From: Lindgomyces ingoldianus
Lineage: Eukaryota > Ascomycota > Dothideomycetes > Pleosporales > Lindgomycetaceae
Direction: 5' to 3'
DNA length: 64,000 nt
Assembly (NCBI RefSeq): GCF_010093535.1
Contig: NW_022985165.1
Coordinates: 473,689-537,688 of the forward strand
Shown: positions 10,956-23,266 of the stretch, piece by piece
Position numbering within the stretch: the first letter of the stretch is position 1
Layout: each line of letters begins with the position of its first letter
Program-made: the position numbers and the translations under genes
Notes under the pieces: model-generated
What the model was told of the DNA's origin: nothing
The model's database searches: none
The model's input: only the letters and a program-made list of their open reading frames with translations

Positions 10956-12926
10956 CTACAACTCATGTTGTTGGACATGCTTGACGGCATCGTAAAGTTC
11001 CACAGCCTTCTCGTTTTTCATCTTGTTAATGTCAGTCGATGATCCTTTTTGGAAGGGAGCACCCCCTTTATGGATATGTACGGAACATACTTTGAGCGTG
11101 TGCATTTCAATGCCGCCATCAACTGTAGGAATGTTGAAGTAAACCTTTCCATCGGCCGGTTTCAATCCTTCTGGAGTTCCGAATTTTAAAGTTTTTGTGA
11201 CTGCGGCATTGAGAAGAAGTCGGTGCGTGCCATCTGCTCGAAGGACGAAGCGAGCCTTCTTTGGTGCGTCTTTCGAGACATTCAGTTTGAAGGGGCCGAC
11301 GCCACGCTCTTGCCATTGTTTGGACGTTCCTTGGACGACCATAGAATATAGCTTGGCTCGTCCGCTCCACGCCGTGTTCTCCCCTTCCTCGCCTGTCTCC
11401 ACTAGTTTGTTTGTTAGTTGGGAAGCACTCGATATTACATACAAACCTGACTTACCCTCTTGCTGATGGAAACGAGGGTCTTGCTCTGAGGCTTCCTTGT
11501 CCGAAGCCGAGTCTTCGTCATTCTCACCATCTTCATCATCTTCCTCTTCATCCTGGGGAGATGCACCAAACACTCTCTCATGTTTGGCCTTCAGCCCAGT
11601 TATGCCCTTGACGCCAGGAGTGGCGAAGGATGCTAGCGTCTTTGAGCCTCTGAGATTAGCAAAGGCGCTCTGGCTGCTGAAGCCAATCCCAGTGCCATTG
11701 CCAAGAGTCCCACCAAATACAGACTTATTCCCCGTTGCAGGCGTTGCTAGGCTCCCGCCGAAGACCGATTTACTTGAACTGTTCGCTAGAGCGCCAAACC
11801 CACCTTCTGACACACCGGAGGAACTAGAAGGTGATGCAAAACTCGTGAGCTTTGCCCCCGCTGGGGCGAAAGGTGAGTTTGATCCAGAACCACCGAGAGC
11901 GCCAAAAGGGGATGACGAAGCACCGGCAAAGTTGCCAAACCCAGACTTTTTGAAATTCTCGTCCGAAGTTTGTGGAGCGTCATCCACCGTCTTTCTGGAG
12001 CCGCTTGAAGCGGGCTTGGTGGGTGACAAGGCGGCAAATGGTGATGGTGATGGTGCCGACACCTTCGAGCAACTACCAGTTGCTGGGATCTGCAGAGTAG
12101 TTAGCAAAAGTGTCCTAAGGGGTTAGTATACAAGACCTGCATTGGGCGTGTCTTCCTTTACCTCCGCCAGTGGCTGCGGTTCACTCTTGTCTCGTTGTCG
12201 CTTTGGATTGCGCTCTTCTTCTGCCTTGACGGAAGACTCGGACTCTTTCAAGGAATCGGCGGCTAAGCCGGAGCCAACGTCTCGGTCCAATGCGTCGCGG
12301 GTGCGTTTGTTCTTGGGACTGACGATCGCAGCTTCATCCATATCAGGCTTCCTGCCTTCAGGAGTGACAGGTCGGTTCGATGTAGAATCATGATCTACTG
12401 CCGGCCTGTCGATAGAAATCATGGTCTCATCTCCCTCATTTTCATTGATTGGGGCAACCAGCTCATTCGCTGACCTCTCTACAACTTCGGGGGTCTCGGC
12501 CGGAGGGCTCGTAACGTCCCGAGACTTCTTGCGGGCATGGCGCTCATGTTTTTCAGGCTGTTTTTCCGCTCCATGGTCGACCGTGAAGTCCTCGAAGCTC
12601 CTCTTACGTCGTAAGCGGCCCCTATCGCTCTCAGATCCAGATGTGCTTTGATCTCCGGCCTGTGTTGAAGCGTGGTAGGTTCCATTGGGGGCATCACTCA
12701 TAGGCAAATCAGAACTCGAAGGCAGGTCAGAGGAATTCTGGGCATCGATTCTAGTCTCCTTCAACTTTTCCCTAACGGGCCTGCCTTCACTCTCGCTACT
12801 CCCGTCGCTTCGGGTGGGTGAAGCCGGCATGCTCGACTTTACGGTCGGCTCTTGAGGCTCGATTGCAGGGTCTGGAGATTCGGTAAAAGTTTGCGGCGCC
12901 TCATACCGCTGCGTTGAGCGCGCCAT
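10956..12926 (-). CDS. yrb2: Ran-binding domain nuclear transport factor, Yrb2 (RanBP3) type
   Basis: Predicted 591-residue nuclear protein that would bind Ran-GTP and assist Crm1-dependent export. Exons read 12926-12162, 12089-11456, 11401-11091 and 11021-10956; all close in one frame. The first exon codes for a charged, disordered region with basic clusters (RKKSR, KNKRTR, KRQR). The second carries FG/GFG-type repeats (GFGNFAG, SVFGG, GFGALA) and then an acidic tract EEEDDEDGENDEDS. The C-terminal Ran-binding domain starts around ETGEEGENTAWSGRAKLY and contains WQERGVGPFKLN and RFVLRADGTHRLLLN. The first intron uses GTAAAG at 12161; an alternative GT further on would run into a stop. The last intron is 69 nt and lacks stops, so retention would add 23 residues near the end of the domain. 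Nup2-like nucleoporins share this layout and are the main alternative. Confidence 0.85.
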
Positions 12927-13878
12927 GGGCGAGAGGGAAACGCAGCACGGGATCCTTTTCGGTATGAGTGGGTAATTGGTTGGTGGGACAATTTGTGCGC
13001 CGGACGGCGGATAAACTAAGATGGGATAGGGACAGTTGACCAGCTGTAGGAGGGGCGAAGTGGAGCAACAGCGTCGGTTGAGAGAGTGGGTGGTGAATCA
13101 ACAACTAGTAGTGGGGGAGCGTTGTTAGCAACGGTGATGGAGGGAAGACAGGGCAGGCGAGGGCGTCATACTTTGATGAGGCTCAGCGCCGAGGTGGAGG
13201 GCCTCCAGGCTGCGTCGAGGCACGCAGTCTTGCTTGACACGGGATGATGACAGGCGATGCTTTAGCGCAGTATAGGCACTGGGGAAGGGTTGCGGCGTGC
13301 GGAAAGGGATAGGAGAGTCTCGTGCCGGTGAGGTTGTTTCTTCGGAGGAGGGTCAAAGCGGCCGACGCTTCGCTTTGTTGGCAAGCTGCAGCCCTGCTCG
13401 CCGACTCAGGCCGCCTCCCGCGCCAATACCTCCGGTGTGGGCTGCGGACTTGGACACGTCCTGCGCGATCGCGTAGCTGTGAGCACAAGCGGTGGGATGC
13501 GCGTCTTGGGCTGCTGAGTGGACGAGAGCGGGTGTGATCTGGCGCTTCGACGTGGTCGAGCTGGTCGAGGTGGTGTTGTCGGAAGCAGGTCGAGGCCAAT
13601 GACGACGGCACAAAATGGCGGGGGAAGACCGCGCCTCAACTTTCACTACCATTCGCTCACCTGCAGTTGTCATGAACCGCACTACTTATGACAGTCACGG
13701 TTCTGGTTATGAGGCGTAGAAATACAGGTACAGGAAGTGTACATTGTCAATTCTCAATTGTTCTCTCATGGAGGCGCTCCTTAGGCCGACCAAGAGGGCG
13801 ACAAGAAATGCTGGTAGGATTGCAACCCTTCATTCTCAACACAGCGCGATACTGTTACAGACCCAGGAAATAACAGCG
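12927..13878. other. GC-rich intergenic region between Yrb2 and Yip4 genes
   Basis: About 950 bp upstream of the Yrb2-type gene and downstream of the Yip4-type gene. Open frames exist in several overlapping frames around 13180-13680 (up to 142 codons on the minus strand), but their products are Arg/Ser/Pro-rich with no domain, as expected for random frames in GC-rich DNA. They could be leader exons of the Yrb2 transcript. Nothing is called. Confidence 0.45.
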
Positions 13879-14936
13879 CTAGCTGATGAAGCAGATGCAT
13901 CCAAGCGCAATATAAAATACAAAAAGAGGGTATACTGCAATTCCAACGCGATTCCTGACCACTCCAGACCCGCCCATAATGCTGACCCCAGCTGCTATTG
14001 ACCACGCTACAAGGACGAGATATATGGGTATCCGGGGAATCGGGTGTAGGCCGATGGCGCTCAACACGGACGCGATAACGAGAGGGAACAGCGTGTAGCC
14101 GATGATAGAGACGGATTGGAAGAAGGAGCTGAAGCTGTCAGATTAGTGCTTCCCGATGTTGAGTCAGGGCAGACTTGCATATTTCCTCCAAGCAACTTTA
14201 TCTGCAACGTCACCACCGCTTCTCCTATCCATACCATGGCAAAAATGCCCGAGAAGACCAGTTCCTTTTGGGAACCTTGTGCGCCTTTGGACAGGAACAG
14301 ACTCAGGAGGAGGCAGAAGACGAGAGGACCCCTATTGCCAGTCAGTGCTGCATTTAGCACCTATTAGATTCCAGAACTTACCATAGATCCCAATCCCGCA
14401 GCCCCTCGCTCATCCCTCCTTGTAAAATGACGTCTGCATCGGGCCATCTCCCAGCCAGGCCTCTGACCCCACCGCCAAACCCGTCAGCCTCGCCCCGTTC
14501 TGCAGCGCCGATTCCGCCACCGCGCGGCATCATGCCACCGAGCAAGTACTTGGGATAGAGCACCTGCTTCATCTTCTCCCAGATGGCCAGCAGGTCTCTG
14601 GACAGCGTCTCCCATACGGTCTCATCGATGGTGTTAGTCGGGGCGCGCCGATCTTCGCCGGGGATGGACGAGGTCAGGTATGACTGGGTGTTTGCGCCGC
14701 CGGGCCGCGAGTGGATATTTCCTGTGAGCGGGGCACGATCCGACGTGGATTGGAGTGGGTCATCCAGGTCATCTAGAGTGGCTTTTGTGTGTGAAATTAG
14801 CATGTGGACAATAAGAAAGCTATAAGGGCCGCGTCGGCAAGCTCGTACCGTCGTCTGGGTCGATGAGGTCCCGTTCCACCGCATCACTGTTATATAGGGT
14901 ATTCGAGGTCGAGGAGCTGGGAAACATTGCCGCCAT
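13879..14936 (-). CDS. yip4: Yip1-domain Golgi membrane protein, Yip4/YIPF6 type
   Basis: Predicted 298-residue multispanning protein of the Yip1 family, which works with Rab GTPases in early Golgi traffic. Exons: 14936-14849, 14781-14382, 14331-14179 and 14134-13879. Residues 1 to about 100 are hydrophilic (MAAMFPSSSTSNTLYN; DETVWETLSRDLLAIWEK). Then comes the family signature WDLWGPLVFCLLLS with about five membrane segments after it (SGIFAMVWIGEAVVTLQIKL, SIIGYTLFPLVIASVL, YLVLVAWSIAAGVSI, VGIAVYPLFVFYIAL). The third intron begins with GCAAGT, not GT, the standard form of a GC-AG intron; splicing at it restores FSSFFQSVSIIGY, which the family needs. It is transcribed away from the GAL7-type gene, 328 bp from start to start. 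Confidence 0.9.
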
Positions 14937-15264
14937 GCTTTATATGACGCGAATATTTGTGCTGGTGTCGGGGTGCTAGCTCCAATCGGCAGCTTGCAAG
15001 GCGTGCGCTGAGGAGATTGAGGCTCTTTCGCTGCGTAGGTGAAAGGCCAGCTTTCGGGATCGGGGCGCCAGATTTACCGGCAGGCGGATGGCCTACTCAA
15101 CCGAGGAAAGCGCGCCACCAAAAAGCTTGTTCTATGAACTTGCGAAACGCCTTCTCTATTTAATATATTAGGCCTGTGAATGCCCGTTGCATGCGCTTCT
15201 CTCAGCACCAAATAAATACATCGCTGGCCGGCACCGCAGCTTGTATTGAAGAAAGCCGCCCACC

Positions 15265-16588
<1,324 letters not shown>

Positions 16589-17105
16589 AGATGGGCGGAC
16601 GCATCTTCCTAAGCCTTAGTTCAGTTCAGATCTGATCTCGGACTCTTCAGATCCCCGTCAACCTTGGCCTTGGACAACCACCAATATTTTGGATCTTCTC
16701 TGTACATTATAGACAGCATTCGCCCTTGATACCTCGGTAGATAGAGGCAGGGGTTCGATATACCCATGGATTCAAAGTCCCCATCCTTACCGGTTGAAAA
16801 TTTTAAACTTCGAAAATGTGCTCCTCTTGCCCTGAAAAGAAGACAAGTGACAAATTACCCATCGTGTAAATTAAATTCCACTCTCTGAGATGTTCATGGC
16901 CGCTTGCAATTCTTGAACTAGCAACCCGACCGCCTCTCTCTCACTTAATCACATAATCACGCAAATTCTCACAGAATTACCTCAATTACCTCAATACGAC
17001 ATTGAAAGTCGTCATCTCATCTTAGCCACATGCCCAAAATACTACCTCGCGTGCCCACCTTCCTCTACAGTTCAGAAAGCCCACCTACCTCCAAATTCTT
17101 TCTCC
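16589..17105. other. convergent 3' flanks of GAL7 and ERG28
   Basis: About 500 bp between two stop codons facing each other. Apart from A/T-rich and C/T-rich stretches consistent with 3' ends, nothing is recognised. Confidence 0.5.
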
Positions 17106-17646
17106 TCAGCTGTGGACATAGAAATCCTTCTGCAACCACATCCACGCCAGACTCCCCGTGCTCACGAACACAGGTCCCGCAAGTCCTGCGCCCCACCGCG
17201 CTGTCCCAAAAATCCACCACTCGCTCATGAAGTGCCCCCAAGCGATAGCATATGTCCAAAGTGCCAATTGGTATATCAATGGATCGTTGATATGATACGC
17301 TGCGTATAATCTAATGATAGACGAAAGGAACGTCCAGGTACCAAACGTGCGCGCACTAAGTGGCGTCACCGGTGAAGAGGTCTCGGGCGAGGATGCGCTG
17401 GGCTGCTTGAGGGTTCGGGATAGGCCGCCGGAGGGGGGCGAGGGCGCTATCACGCTGCTATAGACGCGCTGAGTGTAGGATAGCGTGCTGTAGGCTTGGA
17501 TGCTGTTTGCGACCGAGATCACAGAGACCTGAGGTTGTTTAGCGGACATTGCGACGTGCGATGCATGCAAGGGGTTTTACTAGGAGAAGCCATTTGGGGA
17601 GGAGACCTTCAAAGGGTGGGAGATGGGATGTGAACGCGGACGACAT
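17106..17646 (-). CDS. ERG28: Ergosterol biosynthesis scaffold protein Erg28
   Basis: ER membrane protein that tethers the C-4 demethylation enzymes of sterol synthesis (Erg25, Erg26, Erg27). Two exons, 17646-17581 and 17528-17106, give 162 residues. The first exon encodes MSSAFTSHLPPFEGLLPKWL; splicing then gives LLLVSVISVANSIQAYSTL, the first membrane segment. A reading from the ATG inside the intron (near 17550) would lose this start, so the two-exon model is preferred. Further family marks are PLSARTFGTWTFLSSIIRLY, LYQLALWTYAIAWGHF (as IYQLALWTYAIAWGHFMSEW), FGTARWGAGLAGPVFVST and WMWLQKDFYV. A Ser/Pro-rich loop after the first segment (APSPPSGG...SSPETSSP) is longer than in yeast. No dilysine retrieval signal is seen at the end (VHS). 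Confidence 0.92.
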
Positions 17647-19071
17647 TTGGCTTGAAGCGATGATCGAGGATCAGTGAGAGATGGGCAAGATTTGTGAGTG
17701 GTGAGATGAACGAGGTCGTTCATGTTGATAAACATTCGACGCTGGCTGGCTCCAGTTACTGTGATTGGTTGGTGGTCAGTGCTGAGAAAGCCAAGTCGAA
17801 GCTTCTCTTCACCTTCCACCTTGAAACCCTCTTTTGCATCCATCGCTTCTTATCATATTCACTGTCTCTGCAGTACACACACCATGATATAGGCACAAGC
17901 GTACCTCTGCGTAGAGAACCAACAACCCCAGTACCTCTTTCACCACCAAGAACGGAACATTCCTTGTTGATGGATCGACGAGACTTATATCCCGACTCGA
18001 CTGAGCAGGCTCGGGAATGATCTCTCCCTTCTAAACGAAGCATTCCACATCAGACTTCCGACCTCCCAGAGCTCAACGTCGCGTCAAGTTCCTCGTACGC
18101 CAATTCGGCATCTATAATCCAATGAACTCGCTGCAGAGCAACGAAAAGCCACAGGTAATGGAGCACCCTGATGTCATACGATTCTCGGACGTTCATTCTT
18201 TCATCCCCTCCTATCATTGAGCGCCTTCCACATAACCCCTCTGTTTCTCACCAGAGTCTTCCCTTGCCCACATTTTCTCCCCACACATTATTCCATCGGG
18301 CTTGATGGGGCAGAGACTTCAGACCTGACAACCCCTGTCCCACGTATTCGTTAGTGCAGTGCAAGGACTTCGTCTTCCATTTCGGGATCATTAAGTGCAA
18401 ACACTTTACCTTTCTCTTCAGCATCCCCCGCGGAACCGCCTTTCATGGCAGGGCTGTATCTCGATTTACCTTTAGCTTTCAGCCCGCTTCCAAGATCCTA
18501 GTTGCAAGAGCAAGCGCAACCCCATATAACTCCATAGTGCGATAATGAGGCTGCCTTGACCGACGTCTAGACACCCGACCACTGCACCTCAAGTGCGTAG
18601 CTAGAGTTATCAATCTCTAATAGCGATTGGGCACTTTGAGCATTGGAACAGTAGCAGGCGAGAGCCGCCGCAAGAAATAGATGTGTGGGAGGGCGAGGGA
18701 GCTTGACTACCAGTCAGCCACCTTGACAACCTTGACGATTGTCCTGATGTTTTTCATCTTTTCTCTGCTGCCGCAAGCCACAAGCGCACCTTTTTAGGGG
18801 CTCGAATGGCGACCACGGACACTCCGGGGGCGAAAACTTAAGGCTGGAATGCCTGGAGGTCTTGCAGACGAATCTTGTCACGGATATAAAATGGAGGTAT
18901 CCCTCTGAGTTGGCTATGCAAAGTAAGAAAACTTTTCGAGTCTCTTACTAAGTTTAAGGGGAGAATTAAAAGGAAATTTCTCACTTCTCGTTTCCCAACC
19001 TTGAACAGGACTCTAAGCAGGCGTGGCTACACCCATCATACTGTTTTCTTCATCCGATTCATTTAGAAGTC
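17647..19071. other. 1.4 kb intergenic region, no supported gene
   Basis: Upstream of both the Erg28 gene and the secreted Ser/Thr-rich protein gene, which face away from each other. Only short overlapping open frames without domains are present. The size suggests a larger regulated promoter for the secreted protein, but no particular site is claimed. Confidence 0.45.
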
Positions 19072-20288
19072 ATGCCTGCCTTCTTCCTCTTTGCGCTCTT
19101 CGCGTCCACTGTAATCCCCACGGTATCAGCATCCTGTAACCAACCAAACGGACCAAGTTTCTTCTGCTATGCATACGGAACATGCAACACCGATCCTAAC
19201 GACCCCAACTACCTTGAGCTGATCTTTCGGCCTGCAGAAACATGGCCTGAAGACACGACACTCAATGCCGTTATCAACTATGATGGCAGCCCCCACAATG
19301 ACCTGAATCCTGGCATCTTCTACTCTGATGGTTCGGGTTACGCGACTGTTAGCTATGACGTGTTGCTGACAGCTATCCCAAATGGGGCGGTAGTTCAGCA
19401 GACAGCGTTGATTACGGGGTCAAGTTGCACATGGACGGGGGTTGTGAGTTATACGCAAATCCACCAGTCTACGGTTACCAGCACCGATTCGTACACCACG
19501 GCTACGTATACGACTGCTGCTCCGCCCATCAGTAGGACGCTCCTATCTTTGACTCTCTCCGAAAGCTGGCTAATACCTGGAACAGCAACAACCTCTACTA
19601 TTACGGCCACAGACTCGCTAACGACAACTCCAGCTACAGTTACAGCGACATTCATTACAGGGTACAAGACCATCTATGCCCCTCGAATCACAACGACAAA
19701 GACTTCCACCATCACTCCTAAGCCCGTCACCAGGTACACATCATCGGTATCCAAGGTTACAACGACTGTGACCTGTCTTGGTGGCCAACAGAAGCGAGGG
19801 ATTAGTCAGAGACGACATGCTCCGAATGTGCTAATAGGCAGAGCCGCAGCTCCAGGTTATGAGACACCTAACTGCGGTCCCGTGGTCGTGCAGACCGTCT
19901 ATACAAGTACAATCATCGTCCCGGTATTGACAACTACAACTGGTAGGTCCCAAAGCTCCATTAGGCCCCATCTACACTCTTCCTTCTTCCAATCTAACAG
20001 CGCCCAGCGACATCCACAGACTACACAACCACAACTACAACTACAACCACCGAAGCTCCAACACCTACATCTTACGTCTCGGTCCGGGGCACTATCACTA
20101 CTACTCTAACACGCACAATCACTAAATGGAGCATTCTTAAGCCACTAACGACGACGAGCTCGAAAGTGATTACGGTCATAGTCACCAAGTTCCCTGGTGG
20201 CAAGATTCCACGTAAATGTACAACCAGTAAGCCCGGTAATCCGACAGGGCCCGGAACGGTGTGCAAACCGAGTGCTACTGCGAGGTAA
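19072..20288 (+). CDS. secreted Ser/Thr-rich (mucin-like) protein
   Basis: Two exons, 19072-19942 and 20008-20288, give 383 residues. The N-terminus MPAFFLFALFASTVIPTVSA is a clear signal peptide, followed by a cysteine-containing region (SCNQPNGPSFFCYAYGTCN) and about 60 more residues that look folded. From about residue 130 the protein becomes Thr/Ser-rich with dense TTT and TST runs, typical of O-mannosylated cell-wall or extracellular fungal proteins. Two dibasic sites, QQKR and SQRR near residue 245, look like Kex2 cuts. The second exon adds another Thr-run and a Cys-containing tail (GKIPRKCTTSKPGN). No GPI-anchor tail is visible, so it is probably secreted or wall-bound. Family unknown. 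Confidence 0.8.
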
Positions 20289-20926
20289 AATACGATGCAG
20301 AGGGGAATTGGAATGAGGTTCGGAGGGGTGGTGAGACGTGATGACAAGAGCATGGTCGACGAGAAATTGAGCATATGGAACGAGAATTATGTAATCACTT
20401 ACATGGAAGCTTAGGTAGTGATTTACATGCCATCGGGTAATTCTTCTGTGAGTTCCTCCAAAACTGTGTCATAAAATATTAGATTCCCATGATTAGAATT
20501 TTAGATGCAGTGTGAAAAATGTGAGCCACTGCCTAGCATCCCCAAGACGGTTTTGTGAATTGCAATCTCTCCCACCTCGAGCCTTTATATGGGCCTTTGG
20601 AAGACGATGCGTGTGCTAGTTGACCCAGCCAAATTAGGCGTCCGTTGTCAACATTTAGAGTATTGTTAACGCCGTGCAATTTTGTCGAAGGCAATCCATT
20701 TGAAGGTGCATTCCACTTGCATTTTTAACCTGCCTTGACGGTGGCCATTTTATCCAGCCAAGGGCTTTCATTGATCATAGAACTGCCAGAACATACACGG
20801 CCCTTAGGACTCCTTATTTCCTGAACCAATATGCAGAGTTGACCGATCCCGCATCCCCAGCCACCCCTCTACTGCAATACCGCATCTTGCCATCTCGATT
20901 CCATCCCATACATCTTTATCATGCGC
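20289..20926. other. convergent 3' region, no supported gene
   Basis: About 640 bp between the secreted protein gene and the ribosomal protein gene, both ending here. It is A/T-rich and no coding frame is supported. Confidence 0.5.
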
Positions 20927-21604
20927 CTAAAACTTGGTGAACGACTTGACAGCCTTGCCGGTTCGTGGAAGTACACGGAGAACATTGAAGCGAACGGTCT
21001 TGCTGAGCGGTCGACATTGGCCAACAACGACCTGGTCACCTGGCTCGACACGGAACGCGGGAGAGACATGGGCAGCGAGGTTCTTGTGGCGTTTCTCGTA
21101 ACGGGAGTACTTCTGGATGAAGTGGAGATATTCGCGGCGGATGATCAGGGTTCCTAGGGTTTCATCAGCGTCCGCTAAATCGAGCCTTGCTCCAACCCTA
21201 TCCCTTCATTGGGGTTATTATTTTAGGACAGGCCTTCACGTACGGTGCATCTTGGTGGAGACAACGGTTCCGGTGAGGATACGTCCTCGGATCGACACCA
21301 TACCCGTGAAGGGGCACTTCTTGTCAATGTACGAGCCCTCAATAGCCGTCTTGGGGGTACGGAACCCAAGCCCGACATCCTTATACCATCGCCTGTTTCG
21401 GGTGTTCTTGCGCGGTCCGCTGGCCTTGTGGTTGAGGAAGATATGGGGCTAGAAGGAGTGAATCAGCGTTGGGAAGGTATGGAAGTGCGTCGATTTTGTG
21501 TACCTGCTTCTGGTAAGCGCGCTCCGACTGGACACTGCAGTCCTAAATTAGCACTGTGAATGAATAATGGCCATATGCGATACGTACGTGAGCTCTGTGG
21601 CCAT
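20927..21604 (-). CDS. RPS11: 40S ribosomal protein S11 (uS17)
   Basis: Small-subunit ribosomal protein of 159 residues from four exons: 21604-21588, 21534-21504, 21448-21244 and 21153-20927. The tiny first exons (17 and 31 nt) spell [16 protein letters not shown]. They are followed by [77 protein letters not shown] and the end [15 protein letters not shown]. This is the expected eukaryotic uS17 throughout and of normal length. The several introns near the start codon are typical for fungal ribosomal protein genes. It shares a 204 bp start-to-start promoter with the ketoacyl-CoA reductase gene. Confidence 0.96.
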
Positions 21605-21808
21605 GATTGCGGGCGGGATATGTTGTCGTTCTGAAAGTGAGGTTTGCGAAGAAATCGCTAGTTGTGGCCGACTTCGCTTACCACGGGGACATGATTTTCC
21701 GATGCGATGCGCCCTCCCTCTTCGGGACTAGTGGAAGCTCAAGATGTCACTCTGGCATAACACAATTGACGAGGGCATTCTTCTTCACCGCATGCACTAC
21801 CCTTTACC

Positions 21809-22897
21809 ATGGGTTCTCTCGCAAAGCTCACCGATTCATTTGGAGTCCATATAGATGGCAAATCTCCCATCACACAGGTCATTGTATCTGCCATTCTCCT
21901 TGCAGGCATATACTCCGTTTGCAAGCCTATCCTAAGCTATGTCCGACTTATTCTCAGCTTGTTCGTACTACCAGGTGAATCGGTGCGTTAGCAGCTCAAT
22001 GAATATTAGGTCATACGTGGAATCTAACAAGAACTGCAGCTCACTAAATTCGGACCCAAAGGCTCCTGGGCTCTGGTTACCGGTGCTTCCGATGGCATTG
22101 GCAAACAATTCGCTCTCACACTCGCTTCGAAAGGATACAACTTAATCCTCGTGTCACGCACTGAATCTAAACTTTCCATTCTCGCTTCCGACATATCCGC
22201 TAAATATGGCAGAGTCTCCACTAAGACACTAGCCATGGACTTCGCCGTCAATAACGACATTGACTATAGCAGGCTCCAAAAACTCATCGAGGGACTTGAT
22301 ATCAGTATTTTGGTAAACAATGTTGGACTCAGCCACTCTATTCCCGTGCCATTTGTGGAGACGCCGCATAAGGAGATGACGGACATCATCATGATCAACT
22401 GTCTCGCGACTCTGCGGGTAACCCAGCTCATCGCCCCAGGCATGATCTCCCGCAAACGAGGTCTGATCCTTACGATGGCCTCTTTCGGCGGCGCCTTCCC
22501 TACTCCACTCCTTGCAACGTATTCCGGAAGCAAAGCTTTCCTTCAGCAATGGTCCACAGCTCTCGGCTCTGAGTTAGCACCCCACGGTGTTCGTGTCCAG
22601 GTCATTCAGTCCCATCTCATTACAACCGCAATGTCCAAGATTCGGAAGTCCTCTGCACTAGTGCCGAGCCCAAGACAATTTGTGAACGCTGTGCTAGGAA
22701 AGATTGGCCGGAGTGGCGGTGCGCAAGGCATCGCGTTTACGAGCACCCCTTATTGGAGTCACGGACTAATGCATTGGGTTCTGTCAAGCTTTGTCGGAGA
22801 GAGGTCGAGATTTTTAGTAGATAGGAATAGGGTCATGCATGAAAACATTCGGAAACGGGCATTACGCAAAGCAGAGAGGGAGGCCAAGAAACGATAG
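21809..22897 (+). CDS. Very-long-chain 3-oxoacyl-CoA reductase (Ifa38/KCR type)
   Basis: ER enzyme of fatty acid elongation that reduces 3-ketoacyl-CoA with NADPH. Exons 21809-21982 and 22040-22897 give 343 residues, near the yeast length. An N-terminal membrane segment ([19 protein letters not shown]) precedes the short-chain dehydrogenase fold: cofactor loop [17 protein letters not shown], catalytic Ser region [12 protein letters not shown], and YSGSK carrying the catalytic Tyr and Lys. The later part has the KCR-specific [17 protein letters not shown] and a C-terminal hydrophobic stretch before a lysine/arginine-rich tail ([10 protein letters not shown]) that may aid ER retention. An AATAAA-like sequence follows the stop by about 10 bases. 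Confidence 0.93.
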
Positions 22898-23266
22898 AGC
22901 TAAATAAAGACCACATTTGGTAACGAATCCAAGAGTGCTAATTATCGTTCTTGTTCGCATAATTTTTCAATCACAAGAAGTATATCAAAAAACTATGCTT
23001 TCTGTATAGCTCAATGGCCCGCAGTCTCAGCTCCTAGTAACTTTGTTCTTCAGCATTAACTTCAAGATCTTGCCGCGCTCTTGATATAATACACGCATCA
23101 TGCGTTGCAATTCTGGCCAAGTCTATGATACTGGGCTTCAACGCACGTGACTGCGCGTGGCTCACCGCTTTGAGACAGGTCCCGCCTAGATCTTAGCCCA
23201 ACTTCAAACCTTCCCAACTCCCAACTCCTTAGCTCGTAGACTCCAAACCCGCGAGTCTATACTAAG
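22898..23266. other. intergenic, no supported gene
   Basis: 3' flank of the reductase gene and promoter of the F-box-like gene. Nothing further recognised. Confidence 0.5.

Noticed and set aside
11497..12126. 209-codon Ser/Pro-rich open frame on the plus strand
   Set aside because: Antisense to the FG-repeat part of the Ran-binding protein; low-complexity repeats produce open antisense frames.
13183..13682. Overlapping Arg/Ser/Pro-rich frames on the minus strand
   Set aside because: GC-rich DNA with several equally open frames and no recognisable motif.
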